From contig NMRA01000001.1 in NCBI GenBank assembly GCA_002633005.1, positions 4,211,180 through 4,267,086 on the forward strand: a DNA stretch of 55,907 bases, read 5' to 3'. The notes below the pieces were generated by a model, which did no database searches, had not been told where the DNA came from, and saw only the letters and a list, made by a program, of their open reading frames with translations. How positions within the stretch are numbered: the first letter of the stretch is position 1; the number at the start of each line of letters is the position of its first letter. A program made the translations under genes and the position numbers. Positions 24,101-36,249 of this stretch are shown piece by piece. The stretch comes from Phoronis australis (lineage: Eukaryota > Phoronida > Phoronidae).

Positions 24101-27100
24101 ACCTTGTCAAAAAAACAAACACAATGACCACTAGGGAATGCTGCAATAGATGAATTTGACAAAAATTGACTTGACTGTGCTGGCACATTGCAGTCACATC
24201 TCCCTATCTTAAGTTTCATTAATTAAAAATTTGTCCATCAGTTCTCTAGATATCACCCGAAAATGCACATCCTCATAAAACAATGAAAAGCAATGTCCCA
24301 GGACCCAGGGCAGGTGCAGATTGAAAAGAGGCTTGCACCACATCACGCCCTATACTCTTCTGGAAAATTGCATCAAAACACGTTTCCACTTTGTGTCTAT
24401 ATTGGTCAATCTCATGATCATATTTATTTATGTTCTCACCCTGTGTCTATATTGCTCTATCTCATGTTCACACTCCTTCCTCACTGTTGCCCGTTCTTGC
24501 TTTATCTTCTCCGTCTGCTCTGACACCAACTGTTCAAATCTCGTTCTCATCTTCTCAAGTTCATTACTCAGTTGTTCTTTCTGAACCAACACCTGATGAA
24601 AGAGATAAACATCCGTGACAAATATGCTGATAAAAAAGTGATGTGGAAACATCCATGGTGGCATACAAGTGGTGTAAAATGGTGAAAGAATGAAAACAAC
24701 AGTGTGCAAAAATAGTGAACTAAATTGTGGATACAGTTAAAACCATTTTTATATAGCAATGCAATAACTTCATTATTTAACATCGAAATACTGTAGAACA
24801 GTAAAAAAATAAAATGATCACTAAGGGGCACAGCTCGCGATAGTCAACTCCAATCAAAAGGCGTCATGATCCGTTGTCAAATTCAAAACAAAACAAAACA
24901 TTTCTCAATTTTCACAAAGATCCTGAAAGAGTTTCAAGGAGATACAGTTGCAGACGCAAAAACAAAATTGCCACTAGGGTGCACCACACTAATGAGCTCA
25001 AACAGCATGTCACTTTTTAAAACAAATTGACTAAAATGACAAATACACAAGAAATTGCATTAGTAGAAAAACAGATTTCGTGACACGTTATATTCACATA
25101 ATATTCACCTGACTTTCTCATGTATTTAATAAAATTACATCACCTAAATTTTTGTGACATAACAATTCTCTGTAACTGTCATCAATGCTCGAATGCTTAG
25201 AGCATGGTTTAGGATGAAAGCTTCATAGAAAACCTGCTAAATCAATTCCACTTTGAGCAAGTTAACTTGGCAGGAGTGGGATAAGACTGCCAACCTCCAA
25301 CCATATGTCTTTGGCAAAAAACACAACTGTTGAATGTTTACAAATTTATGTGAGAGGTGCTAAACTGAGTAATTAGAAAAAGTGACAAAATCTCTTTTGA
25401 CTGAATCACTAAAACATGTATCTTTTAAAGTAACCTGTTCTGAATTACACTGGCGTGACAGCCACTGACCTTAGTCTTCTCAAGCTCTGCCTCTTCAACC
25501 AGCTCAAGACTTTGTTTCACTTGTAAACAAGCCTCCTCCTCACGTTGCTGCATATTCTCCAAATTCACTTTGATGTGAGTCAAAATGCTCATCAACTCAT
25601 CACGTTCCCTAGGTTTAAATTTATTACTTAGCACATTCATCAGGCTTACTTTTCTTTAAGAGAATGCTCAAAAGGTGTTTATCACATGCCTTCAGGTCTT
25701 GGTACTGAGGTTCACTCACAGAACAATTGCTAGATGGCACTGCATAAAGTAATTTTAAGTGAGTATACATTTATTAGACACTCTGGTTTCTGTGCTGACT
25801 GCCTGGAGTATTTGGTATGCATACATGTATTATTTGTTTTTAGTGCACAACCTAGTTAAATGTACTGCGCAACACGATGCAAGTGTGGTCATGTCATAAT
25901 AACAATAGCACAACAGTTGACCAGGATTTGTAGTATCCAACATAGCCTCAGTACCACATCTAGACTCATCAGTCTGGTTACTATAACAACCTACGACTGT
26001 ACTTACTTCTCTAGTCTCTCCACCATACCCGAGCGTAGACCAGTGTTTGAAGCAGCCAACACAGCCTCATTCTGAGCACACTTGATGCAGACACCATTAG
26101 ACAGCCCATCCACAGCTAACACTACACTTGACTCCTGCTGGCGAAGTCTGACTCGCAGTTCATCAACTAGATCTTCCCGCTTCTTCAGCTCATCTCTGTA
26201 GTTAATCAAAACATTTTCAATTACTAATATTAAGCAGAAAGACCAATCTTAAGTTCTAAAAATAAATTAGTAGTCACAAATTTTCAGTGTATTTGACTTT
26301 CTCTTTGACTAAAACGGTGATCACTTTTCCTAAATTTATTTTATAACAAGACCATCGCTAATGGCAAAGATATAAGGCTTCTCATTTTTTCAAATATTTT
26401 CAGTTATTCAGATCTAACCAAAATCAACATCAGATGTTCTCTCCTGATTAGGTCAACATTCATGAGGATCCAATGGAGAACTTGGTAGGTATAAATACAA
26501 ATAGAGAGGCAGACATCAAATCTGTCCGAAAATGTAAAGGCGTTGTCGTCTCCTAAATAGAAACCTGTTTGCGAAATTTCATGAATATACATTTTATGAA
26601 CTATGAAGATACAGAGGTAAACGTAAAAGAACATTTTGCCACTAGGGGGCATAAAATTATGTCATTTTCTCTTTAATAAAATTTATTTTGCTAAAATTCA
26701 TGCATAGTATATAGGACAACACAGGTGGGGTATGTAAAACGAAAGATTGTAATAGAATATGACAGCCAGAGTATATAGGATAACATAGATTACTTAAAAC
26801 AGACAGTATATATTAAAACATATTGTTTATTATCATGTAACAAATATAAATGTACTCACTTAACGTAAGACAGTTGGGCTTCAAGTCTCTCGTTGGTTGC
26901 TTTATGTAACGAGCGAATCCTCTCCTAAATCAAGCACGTCAAAACCATTACGCACATGTCACTAACTAATTTTCAGTTAATACTACACCACGCCGCAATG
27001 GTGCATAATTCATTCATAAGGAGCAATGGGAGGGCAAGCATAATGATATGGTCAGGAAGATAATGATAGTAATACTAAATAGTGATATAGTCAAGAAGAT

Positions 27101-30100
27101 GAAGATAAGGATAGTGATATAGTGAGGAAGATTGTAATAGTGATAGTGATATGGAAACAAAGGTCGCAGTAGGGATAGTGATACAATAAAGAAGATTAAG
27201 ATATGTATAGTGACATAGTGAGGATGATTATGTTAGGGATAGTGATATAGTCAAGAAGGTCAAGATAAGGATAGTGATATAGTTAGGATGGTACAGATAG
27301 GGAAAGTGCAATAGTTGAGAAGATTATGATAAGGATACTGGCATAGTGAGGTAGATAAGACCATTTCTTGTAATAATTTCCACATTCATTTAAAAGTGCT
27401 CAAGTTGATACAATCTGGAAATGATATTGGACCTCATGCTCTTGTAAGAGAGCCAGTGGAATTCACATTGTTGCAAGCTTGACAAGTATCTACACTCATA
27501 AAGCAGGGTGAACAGTTGAGAACTGTACGAGGACATGTTCAAACACTTCTTGCCCATGCTACTTAGCAGCTCAAACTGTACATTTTACAGTTGTTTTTAA
27601 AAAGTTGATGAAACTTCTTCGTGTCAAAATATTGGTATAAAAGTTTTCATCTGTTTACTTTCTGATTTTAAAGATAATTCTATTCTGAATTTCTGCATAT
27701 TGCCGTTTTCATTCTTGGCTGTTTTCTGCCTGATCCCTCCCCCTCTGACATCATAAAGGACTGCATGATTGTTTCCGAAATTGTGGAAAGAGGGCATCTT
27801 ATTCAAACAGAGACACAGTCTTCGAGAAATACATAAAAAGGTCATTTAATAAGTGCAAATTCTAACACCTTGCTCTGCACATACTACATACCAGCTCGTA
27901 TCGCATGTTTTCTTTCTTGCCAGCTTGGTTTAAAGAATCTTTTGAGTAAAGCTTATTGGGAGAGTTCTGGAACAAAATAGGATTGGAAGTGCAAATTAAA
28001 TTTACTATCAAATATTTCAATCTCCAATCTTTTCAGTTTGCCAGTATTGACTGGAAGACTATTGACATTATTGTCACTATTGAGACAAAGCAAGTCAAAT
28101 TTTTGTCAGATTGCAAAATTAAATGTTTTGACAGATAACACAGTCCGTCACTGTGGAAACAACTGTCAACAATATTTAAATTACAGTTTTAGAAAAGTCG
28201 GGTGACAGAACGTTTCGTGTTGCTGGTTCGAAGCAATTAAATGGTCCGTTAAAGACAATGGTAGAGTCTCTTGACTTCTCAAAATGAGTAATGGGAAAAT
28301 ATTATCCTGCCTGAAGGCTAACCATAAGTACTTTGTCATCTAGATCCACAGCAATTTGTCTTTGTGCACACTCAAATTGTCCACAATCTCAGAACTGTAA
28401 CATTTAGAGTGAAGTACTCGCAGCCCATATTGTCACAATTTTTGTGCATTACAATCCCAAATTGTCACAATTTCTGCATGCAACAATTAAGCCCTCTCCC
28501 ATAGCTCAGGCCCAAATTGCCACAACAGCTTAAGTTGTGTCAGCAAAATATTGAACAGCAGACTCAAAAGCACAGTGCCACCACACATGGACCATATTGA
28601 GTCCTTAGAATGGTGCATTGCCTACAGCAGAATTCTGCATGAGTTAAACTTTGACCAACCTCAAGAATATATGTTTCCACAAATTCGACCCTACTTTTAA
28701 CATCTGGGTAGGAAAGGAGGCAAAACATTTTTTTCGTAATTTGTATTTTTAGTCAGTTTTGCCATCATGTCCATAAATGCTCCAACGATCACCAAGTGAT
28801 CCTCAACACAAAACCTAGGTACTTAAACAGGTAACAGTTTAATTTTTATTCAGGGATGCCATTGGAATTTAATTCTCTCTTCAACATGTTCAAGCAGTCA
28901 TCTGCATTGGCTGCTGCCATCTTTCAGTCTGTGGAGCATTTCTGGAAATTTACGCCTACCACAAACTATATCAACATATATTTTATACTTGGTACGTAAT
29001 CGGCATCTGCAACAATCACCATGATTAACAAGGGTCAAAAACTCTTGTTGTCTGTTAAGACAGCTCCAACTGATCGTGGCCAAGGATCCATCACTCCTGA
29101 GTAGTTGTTATTTTCAGTTTGTACCCACAGCTTGTTTTTCTTGGAGTTTCTATTGTTTTTCACCAATGAGCCACACATTAATAAACTTGACTTCAGGATT
29201 TATATTGCCATCCCTCGATGCACAATGTCCTTCACAGTACAACCACTGCACAGGAAGTGAGTGGTGTGCAACATTGTTGTTATGGCAGCAAGTAGAACGA
29301 ATGCTTCTCCAAGACACATCTATGAATGCTGGCAGTAAGCAGCATCTAATTCAGATGCCCAATCTGCTTTCTTCCACAAAATCCTACATGAACACTGCAA
29401 CATGCTACAGATAATGAGCAGTGAATGAATTATAAAATACGTCGAACATAACACAACAACACAATAATTAGTCATGCAAAAAGCAAGCCACTAAGCCATT
29501 ACTAGATGAACTGTACACCAATGGAAGTTATAGCACAACTTACGTACCGGTGGTGATATGTCATACACGACATCATCAACGACTGTCTTCTTCAACTGTT
29601 CATGTAACCCACCATTCTCATCCACTACTTCTAACACCATGGATTTAAGAGCACTCAACTCATCCTGAAATGAATTGTTAGGATAGTACTTTGCCATCTT
29701 GTAGATGAATTCAATCAAAAACAATAAGGTTGTGTGTAAATGTCATGGCGATTGGATAAGAAATGCGACCTGTAGTGTGCAAACAAAGGAACAAAAAAAT
29801 TATGACTAAGTAACATACTTGGTCTGTCACGCAATAAAAAAAAGCAATGCGGCCCATTGATATGCACCCATCAATGTGCACCGCATGTAGGGCAGATAGA
29901 ATAGATGATCATTACTCAGTGTTCTGATTCATCAAGAAGCTTTGAGGATTGAACCACACGAAAATAGACACAAGAACAGCATTGAAATGCTTCAATAATA
30001 ATCAGGAAATGGTAAAACGACCACAAAAAATATTCCTTCCTACTAAATATATTAAGGATCTGACAAAGGATGACATTTGAACATTAAACTTCCAAGTTAA

Positions 30101-33100
30101 CAGTTTTTGACCAAATTGGTGATCAAACTGCCCAATGTCCACTAACACTGACCTTCTGAGGTTAAAGTTGAGCCAACCATTGCCCTATAGTAAAGTTACC
30201 TGGCAACATTTGTTTTCACCCTCCAGTTGTTGAATGTAACTCGCTTGTGACTGCAACAAATACATCAAATCCTCCACAGGAGGAATGTCAGCTCTCAAAG
30301 GTCCGGTCACTCCAGTCATCAGTCGCTGAGAAAGATTGAACAAATACGATAATGACCTGACAAATAAGGTTTCAAAAATGACTAAAATGAGTTCAAAAGC
30401 AATAACACACGTGGCCACCCTGTGCAAAGGTGTGGCCAGTGTCAATCACAAGTGTGAAGCTCTCTTAGGCACCACCTAATTTCCAAGAAATTGAAAACAT
30501 GGACATAATTCTCACCCATTTAGGACACACTATGACAGACAATTTTGTTCTTTCGAATCTCATAAAGTATAAACAGCACCAAACAATTACTTCATCATTT
30601 CAAAGGCTACCATCAGACAAGGGTTTGAGAGGTTAGAAGCATTCGCAGCAATGTTTGCCTTTCACCAAGAGCACCCACAGTGTACTGCAAATGGTCTGTT
30701 TCTAGGGGTGCTTATCAATATCATGTAATGTACACAGGAAGACAAACATTTTGACCACAAGAGGTAGCTGCAATAGTCCAAATTTCCAAAGTGTTGGCAC
30801 CTCAGCTTTTAAAACAAACATCAAATGAAAAAAAATTCAAAGAAGTTGTCAAAATATGCAATAAAGAAATAAAACATGCCACAAAGGGACGCAGTATTAG
30901 GCATGCAAGAATTGGCAGGTCTAATGTACATCTTTTCATAAGGAAGACTCATGAGGTTTGGCAGACACAAAGATAGAGTGACACAAAACATAAGGGGCAT
31001 CAACAATAGTTGAAATATGCTCCAAACTAGTAGTTGCCATCATCTCCAAAATGGAACGTCAACTATGAGATGTTGCTGTCCTCAAATCTGCCCGAAAATC
31101 AACTGATGCAGATTGAAAAGTGACATGCATCACAATAATGATGCCCTACACCCTTCCATCAAAATACACCACATACCCCTTAGTTCCGTTGAAATCCATC
31201 CAATCGGTTCTCTTCCTGAAAAGCTTTCCCCCAAAACACTGAAAAGTCCTGCACCTCTGGCCTTGGGCTTGTTACTGTAATGAGCTTTACGCCAGAAGGT
31301 GGTTTTGGTTTAAAAAATTCTTGTGCTGACCTCGTGGTTTATTAGTTCCTGAGATATAATGAACAACAATAGCACCCAGAGCTGGTTTTGCTGCATATGA
31401 CTTTTGAAAAGTGGCAGTGAAACATTTTATGGATACTTGTGAACCTTTGAAGGGTCAATGAGGAATTTGCACTCGCTAACCTTGTGCCTGAAGTCAACAA
31501 AGCCCGGGGAATGGCCGTCTGCTTGTTCAACTTGTGATAACATTCCACGGAGACGATCCACAGCCAGTTTGTAGGAAGTGTCACTATAGGAATGACCCGA
31601 CCAACTTTGACCTCTGTCATGTGATCGATGTCGACGCTTGGAGTCACTGAGACGAGGAGAAGTCTTGCGGTGTTGGACTGACTGACCCTTCAAGGAATCT
31701 TTAAGAGATCCCATGGAAGTTGTGGCACGCTCTGTGAATACAATAAGTTCAGGAAATATTTAGTAAGAACACTCACCAATACCCAGTAGGATTCAGCGAT
31801 GTATACCCGCCTTCGTATTACATCTAACAGACACCTGGCATGTTTTTGTATTGGTCTTTGGAAATAAGATTGAAGGACCAAACATTGAAATAAAATTTGA
31901 AAGAATCTAGCCAAAACCAACACATTGACAGCTGTGCTAGAAGCATGGTGCCCAAACAAATACTCTCATAATCAAACTTTTTTCCAACAGTCCTTCCTTC
32001 AGCTGCCCAAATCGGCAACTGTGCATTTTTACACTGCTCGCACCAGAAGATATAATGTAACTTTTAAAACTGGCCAGTTGCCGATTTTCACAACTGAAGG
32101 AAGGACTGTTCGAAAAAAGTTTAGTAACGGGAGTATAAATTTGTTGAAATGAATTAAAGACATCAACCGCCTCCTAAGGTGCCTTTCTGTGCAAAAGATG
32201 GTTATACCAGCAGGATTTTGATGATTTAATGAGTGTGAAGTAAAATTCGCCAAAAAGCTGATGGCGTATGGAGGGCCTATTGTCTATGTCATGGGAAGAC
32301 CACAGTCTCTACAGCGACTAGGCAAACACATTGCCCTGTAATGTCGCACGCATACAGGGACAATAGTACACCCCCATAAAAAGTTACTCATCTCAAAATA
32401 CAGCGAATTAAATCGAATGAAACATGGAAACATAATTTTCACCTACCATGAATCTGGGGACAATTTAGTCAATATAATTTGAACATATCCATGAAAACCT
32501 GCTCAAGCTTCCCTCACCCGGTGAGGGCCTCACTGGGTGTCATTTTACGTGACATTACGCCTGTTGACGAACAAAAAGTCCAAAGGATACAAATCTTAAA
32601 ATTACACCCAAAATATTATCATAATATTCTGCAAGTGTCATGCACCAGCATCACGTGCTTCACTCAGTCACGTGCTTGCCTAACTCACGTGACATCAGTT
32701 GAAATATTTTGTGGATATCGTGGGTGGTGAAAAAGTTAACAGCGACCAAAAAGTATTCCCATAAACATGCTTCATCAAATATATGTATAGAATAAGAAAG
32801 GATCGCTGAAGAAAGCAAGCACTCTTTAAGATATAATTTTACGGGTAATAGTCGGATAAGTTGGTCCCATTTCAAATTCTGTCAGGAATACTTAAAAAAT
32901 AAAATGAAGTGTCGCAATATACAATTACCCACTCTTATGGATCACGCGCGCCACTCTACTCACACTTTTTCGTGAAATCTACAACATTTGAGAAGATACG
33001 CGACAAATTATGTTCGCCTCCCGAGCGTTTTTCCTCGATCCAAGATGTCCGCCAATGAACTCACGTTCGCGAGAGGACCGGCGTTGTTCTCGCGAACGGG

Positions 33101-34113
33101 GTCACGTTCGCGAGAGAACACGTGTTGTCTTCTCGCAAACGCAAACTAACTAACGTTCGCAAGAGTCCAAAAATGAACCCAATGAGAAAACGCAAAACTC
33201 CAACTTAGTTAAAAGAGATTTTTAAAAAAGGTTTTGTCGTTTCACCCGCTGATGACGTCATACCCCACTGTGCCAGGGTAGCATANAGGGACAATAGTAC
33301 ACCCCCATAAAAAGTTTCTCATCTCAAAATACAGCGAATTAAATCGAATGAAACATGGAAACATAATTTTCACCTACCATGAATCTGGAGACAATTTAGT
33401 CAACATAATTTGAACATATCCATGAAAACCTGCTCAAGCTTCCCTCACCCGGTGAGGGCCTCACTGAGTGTCATTTTACGTGACATTACGCCTGTTGACG
33501 AACAAAAAGTCCAAAGGATACAAAATATTCCCATAATATTCTGCAAGTGTCATGCACCAGCATCACGTGCTTCACTCAGTCATGTGCTTGCCTAACTCAC
33601 GTGACATCAGTTGAAATACTTTATGGATATCGTGGGCGGTGAAAAAGTTAACAGCGACCAAAAAGTATTCCCATAAACATGCTTCTTCAAATATATGTAT
33701 ATTGTATAGAATAAGAAAGGATCGCTGAAGAAAGCAAGCACTTTTTAAGAGATAAATTTTACATGTAAAATATATTTTTGACAAGGTGAAAAACCTCTAG
33801 TATTTGGTGAGCCGATTTAGCAAAGTAAACGAGGTGAAATTAGTACCAATAGAGACGGGGAGGATTGTAGCCTATAGGCAGGTAGCCAAGGGGTTACTTG
33901 TTGGCTATATTAGTACTGGCTATACTGTTACAGAGCCTGCGCCTGCGGCTACTGACTACTGTCTTGAGTTGAGAGGGTGGTACTTGGTGGACAATTAGCG
34001 ACATCAGGGTCACAGATGAATGATGTCTACACTTCCATCAGTTCATACAAACCTCTAACAGATTTAAAAAACTGACTGACAGGCTCCTTTGGGTTTTCGT
34101 CAAACTTGTCCAT
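18158..34113 (-). CDS. SDCCAG8: SDCCAG8 (serologically defined colon cancer antigen 8 / CCCAP), complete, 16 coding exons, 720 residues
   Basis: Exons in transcript order: 34053-34113, 31481-31731, 30200-30325, 29548-29664, 27892-27966, 26860-26924, 26007-26195, 25470-25608, 24440-24592, 23331-23465, 22924-23040, 22365-22493, 20999-21131, 19509-19626, 18919-19093, 18158-18337. All have AG acceptors and GT donors, and the lengths add to 2163 bases in one open frame. The start is ATG at 34111-34113 in a GCCATGG context. Diagnostic matches to the human protein as I know it include YIQQLEGENKCCQDELSALK (residues 133-152), CIKCAQNEAVL (268-278), ERLEKERDELMS, EACLQVKQ, EEAELEKTK and, near the C-terminus, HGQVQERLRQQLSQMDEHAQ. 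Most of the protein after about residue 190 is coiled coil. The human protein (713 aa) sits at centriole distal appendages and satellites and works in ciliogenesis; human mutations cause a retinal-renal ciliopathy. Exons 2 and 8 use weaker donors (GTTAGC, GTCAGT). Exon 13 ends inside a minisatellite. Confidence 0.95.
18484..18760 (-). repeat. Minisatellite, 25 bp unit, about 11 copies
   Basis: On the + strand the unit is close to GATGGTGTTCTGTGGTCATC plus AGTTT. It lies in the last SDCCAG8 intron, about 145 bases from the exon 16 acceptor. Confidence 0.9.
19370..19460 (-). repeat. Copy of the CCTAGTGGC-family repeat, minus orientation
   Basis: The + strand reads AAAATTGCCACTAGGGGCTC, the reverse complement of the family core. 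It lies in intron 14 of SDCCAG8, in the sense of the gene. Confidence 0.65.
20766..21020 (-). repeat. Minisatellite that duplicates the SDCCAG8 exon 13 splice donor
   Basis: On the + strand the motif GATACT(C/T)A starts at 20766, 20818, 20878, 20930 and 20990, alternating 52 and 60 bp, that is a 112 bp unit. The rightmost copy contains the real end of exon 13 and its donor (GT at 20997-20998, minus strand). The shared TATG(C/T)TTCATCTCCACACT is exon sequence, so the array grew from the exon-intron junction. Copies at 20818 and 20930 read GTAAGTATC on the minus strand, a better donor than the true GTGAGTATC. Confidence 0.85.
23575..24290 (-). repeat. CCTAGTGGC-family repeats, minus orientation
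   Basis: Intron 9 of SDCCAG8. The core appears as GACCAAAAGAGGTAGCTGCA, CCCATTAGGGGTTGCTGTAG and CCACTAGGGAATGCTGCA. The first 390 bases are paralogous to 30690-31070, sharing phrases such as AATAAAGAAATAA(A/G)ACATGCC. Confidence 0.75.
24820..25000 (-). repeat. CCTAGTGGC-family repeats, minus orientation
   Basis: Intron 8 of SDCCAG8. The + strand shows CACTAAGGGGCAC and ATTGCCACTAGGGTGCACCA about 140 bases apart, with the TTTCACAAAGATCCTGAAAG segment between them. Confidence 0.65.
26400..26690 (-). repeat. CCTAGTGGC-family repeats, minus orientation
   Basis: Intron 6 of SDCCAG8. It ends with GCCACTAGGGGGCATAAA; the CCACTAGGGGGC core spans 26639-26650. The preceding segment carries GAAATTTCATGAATATACAT, the reverse of the family's AAATTTGGC-type block. 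Confidence 0.65.
27015..27350. repeat. Degenerate minisatellite, about 35 bp unit
   Basis: Units resemble GATAGTGATATAGTCAAGAA followed by GATNANGATAAG, repeated about nine times in intron 5 of SDCCAG8. Confidence 0.75.
27967..29547 (-). other. SDCCAG8 intron 4
   Basis: No additional exon fits the SDCCAG8 frame. On the minus strand at 28840-29090 a broken frame contains a fragment starting SWSCLNRQQEFLTLV that faintly recalls a DDE-transposase N-terminus, but frames shift and stops interrupt it. The rest is featureless AT-rich DNA. Confidence 0.35.
30640..31340 (-). repeat. CCTAGTGGC-family repeats, minus orientation
   Basis: Intron 2 of SDCCAG8. Contains GACCACAAGAGGTAGCTGCA and a segment GATGCCCTACACCCTTC that recurs at 41010-41030. 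Much of it is paralogous to 23575-23960. Confidence 0.75.
31974..32122. mobile_element. Fold-back (hairpin) element with arms of about 48 bp
   Basis: The arm 31974-32021 (from AAACTTTTTTCCAACAGTCC to ATCGGCAACTG) is nearly the exact reverse complement of 32075-32122. Weaker pairing continues outward for about 25 bases on each side (AACAAATACTC against GAGTATAAATTTGTT). The loop is about 53 bases. It lies in intron 1 of SDCCAG8, so the pre-mRNA could form a long double-stranded hairpin. No coding sequence is present. Confidence 0.8.
32150..32300 (+). repeat. Dispersed repeat shared with 36250-36400
   Basis: Both segments share TTAAAGA(C/T)AT, CCT(A/T)AGGTG, GCAAAAG(A/G)T, GA(T/C)TTTGATG(A/G)TTTAAT, AGTGTGA and GGTATGG/GCGTATGG in the same order, at roughly 65-70 percent identity by eye. 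Confidence 0.6.
32351..32845. repeat. Direct repeat copy 1 in SDCCAG8 intron 1
   Basis: About 495 bp, nearly identical to 33282-33767 at an offset of 931 bp. It has about 18 extra bases near 32592 and lacks 7 bases that copy 2 has near 33702. Confidence 0.9.
32930..33200. promoter_or_regulatory. CpG-rich segment with repeated TCGCGA motifs, E-box and CCAAT
   Basis: Between the two direct repeats lies a locally C+G-rich block with TTCGCGAGAG at 33066-33075 and 33107-33116, TTCTCGCGAA at 33087-33096, a CACGTG E-box at 33119-33124 and GCCAAT at 33051-33056. TCTCGCGAGA-type elements are typical of TATA-less animal promoters. It could be a second promoter for SDCCAG8 (transcripts skipping exon 1 could use the exon 2 ATG at 31714-31716) or an enhancer. 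No transcript start can be shown from sequence. Confidence 0.4.
33282..33767. repeat. Direct repeat copy 2 in SDCCAG8 intron 1
   Basis: About 486 bp, matching 32351-32845. An ambiguous base (N) at 33286 lies exactly at its left edge, so a misassembly or merged haplotype is possible. Confidence 0.9.
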
Positions 34114-34300
34114 GGCCAAGTCCTCGACAAAAAGCAGTCAGCAGCTCAGTTCAAAATTCGTGCCTACCGGAAGTTTACAAGTCAACCACACACACTGCGC
34201 ATGCTTCTTCGTGTGTCACAAGGTAGCGCAGTTTTGTATGGAACGTCAGGCTGTCAGCGACCAACTGTATAAAGTAGAAAACGACGTCCAACTAGCCGAT
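34114..34300. promoter_or_regulatory. Bidirectional promoter of SDCCAG8 (-) and CEP170 (+)
   Basis: Only 190 bases separate the SDCCAG8 start codon from the donor of the CEP170 non-coding exon. The interval holds a perfect ETS/GABP site ACCGGAAGT (34166-34174) and an NRF1-like TGCGCATGC (34196-34204), and has no TATA box. ETS plus NRF1 motifs without TATA are the usual make-up of animal bidirectional promoters. Both start sites must lie in or very near this block. Confidence 0.7.
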
Positions 34301-34304
34301 TAAG
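34205..34304 (+). other. CEP170: Probable CEP170 non-coding first exon (start approximate)
   Basis: A strong donor AAG|GTGAGT lies at 34305. The sequence before it has no ATG in frame with the FHA exon, and the FHA exon has its own start codon right after an acceptor, so a 5' UTR exon is needed upstream. Its left limit is inferred from the promoter motifs. Confidence 0.5.
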
Positions 34305-36249
34305 GTGAGTCACATATCCCAGAAAATTACCAAGGCAATTCAGACTTGCTAGGTGTCAAAGCGTCATTCGTTTAAAATTATATTTATGGATAAATTTGTC
34401 CTGCGCGAACTTCTACTTGTATTGGAAAAACAAACACTAACCATCTCGAGGGCAGGCCTCACAAGTATTCAGTAGGCAGTAGGCGGTGTACGTTAAATGT
34501 TTTTTTACTACTTAAGGTTTTTGGCAAATTATGCTTAAACCTGGCTAAACTATCAAAGTTACTTTTCAATATGTACATATCGAGTGTAGATGGGCACTTT
34601 TGGCAGTTGGGATCTTTTTAAGTCCTTCCAACTGGATCATATACTCTCGCAATCAACAACATTAATTTCACCTTGGAATAGTCCTTTTCCATCACCGAAA
34701 TCGTGAACTGGTCATCTATTAGCATTGCTTGTGTCAGTGTTTGTGCACTTGTCAACATAATTTCACTCTTTTATCAAGCCGAAGGTCAGAGGTGGCAGTC
34801 CTAGAGTTAAACTTTGAAATCTTAGTTAAGGTCCCCGCCCACTGTGGATTAGAACCAAGAACCTGTAACTTGTAAGGTAATCATAATGGGGCTATGTGTT
34901 ATCTATCAACAACCAGTCTACACTTGGTGAATGTCAGTGGTGAGTGTCGCCGTGCAGTTGAGAAAAGATAGTTACACTTAAACTTTATGTCGAGGATGAG
35001 TTGTGGAGACTCAAACGTAAACATCTCAAACACATCTGAATTTGTTTTTTGAAACATTTATTTCATCATACTCTGAATCAGTACTTGACAGCTTGAACGT
35101 GCGCAGATCTACTCATGCCGTGGAACTGTTAACTCTGCAACGCGTCACTGCTTACACAGTCTTGCCATGTGATAATTAATAGTTGAGCTGCAATTCAAAT
35201 GCTGTGTGCTGCATTAATCCGACTAATCATCTACGCAATCTATTTGAATCAGCTTGAACATGGGCGACTAATCGCTGAATGGCACAGTACTATCACTCTG
35301 TAATTTTGTAAATTTATTTATCAAGCACTAACATATAGGTAGCAGAACAGTTATTGGCAAAATCTTCTATACTTAATGAACAGTTTTGATTCCGATTTGA
35401 CAACAGGCGGGAATATCATATGACCACTTCCGTGTTTGCTGTCACCAATGGCAATGAAATGAGGGAGTTTTCAAGCAATGATCTATTCTCTCAAATAGAC
35501 TCAGTTTTGATTGGGGATGTGAATATCAGTCTAAACTTTCATGTGATACCGTCTGTACAGTCAAGTTGTACTTGGATGGAAGTCTTGTTCAAACTTTGGT
35601 GTTTTGAATGGGTCACCACCCATGCTGATACTGAGTTCAGTTGTTTCTGACAAAGATATTTATCTTAATTTGTAAGTCCATATCTTTATGTTATCATAGG
35701 TCGTTAAGTGCGTGACCGGCTCAGTATAAACAGACCACTCAATGAAATGGTTCAGTGGTTTTTGTAAAATTTCTCAACCAATGGTATGAAGTGGCAGTTA
35801 GATATTTTTTCGAACAAAACTAACGGTGAACAGACACGACTAGAATAATCATTGAAGTTCGTGTACCTGGATAGTGTCTACATTATCACAGTCCAACAAT
35901 GTATCATTGAAATAAAGACACTTCAGTTTTGTGAATTGTCTGCACAAAGATAATTAATTGTCATGACAATCAACAATATTTATTTTAAAATGCAAACACT
36001 GATCCATTATTTGCGACTAGTTTGAAATATTACTGAGTACTAGTAATGACAATTAGGCTTTGGAATGGAGACATTGTCGATATTTGGAAGTCAACATTTG
36101 ATTGCCAGCTTTGACCTTCAGCCTGGTTATAAAGTTAAGGTCATGTTTGCGTGTGCACTGATGCAGCCACTGGAATAACGGCTAGTTCACGATTTCATTG
36201 ACGGAATGGAAGACTGATAAAAAATGTTGATTGCGGTAGTATTTATTTG

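Noticed and set aside
28840-29090. Possible DDE-transposase remnant on the minus strand
   Set aside because: Only a short stretch recalls the family and frames break within 60 codons; a translated search would be decisive.
33804-33998. 64-codon frame near the bidirectional promoter
   Set aside because: Starts with GTG, has no recognisable content and overlaps intron 1 of SDCCAG8.
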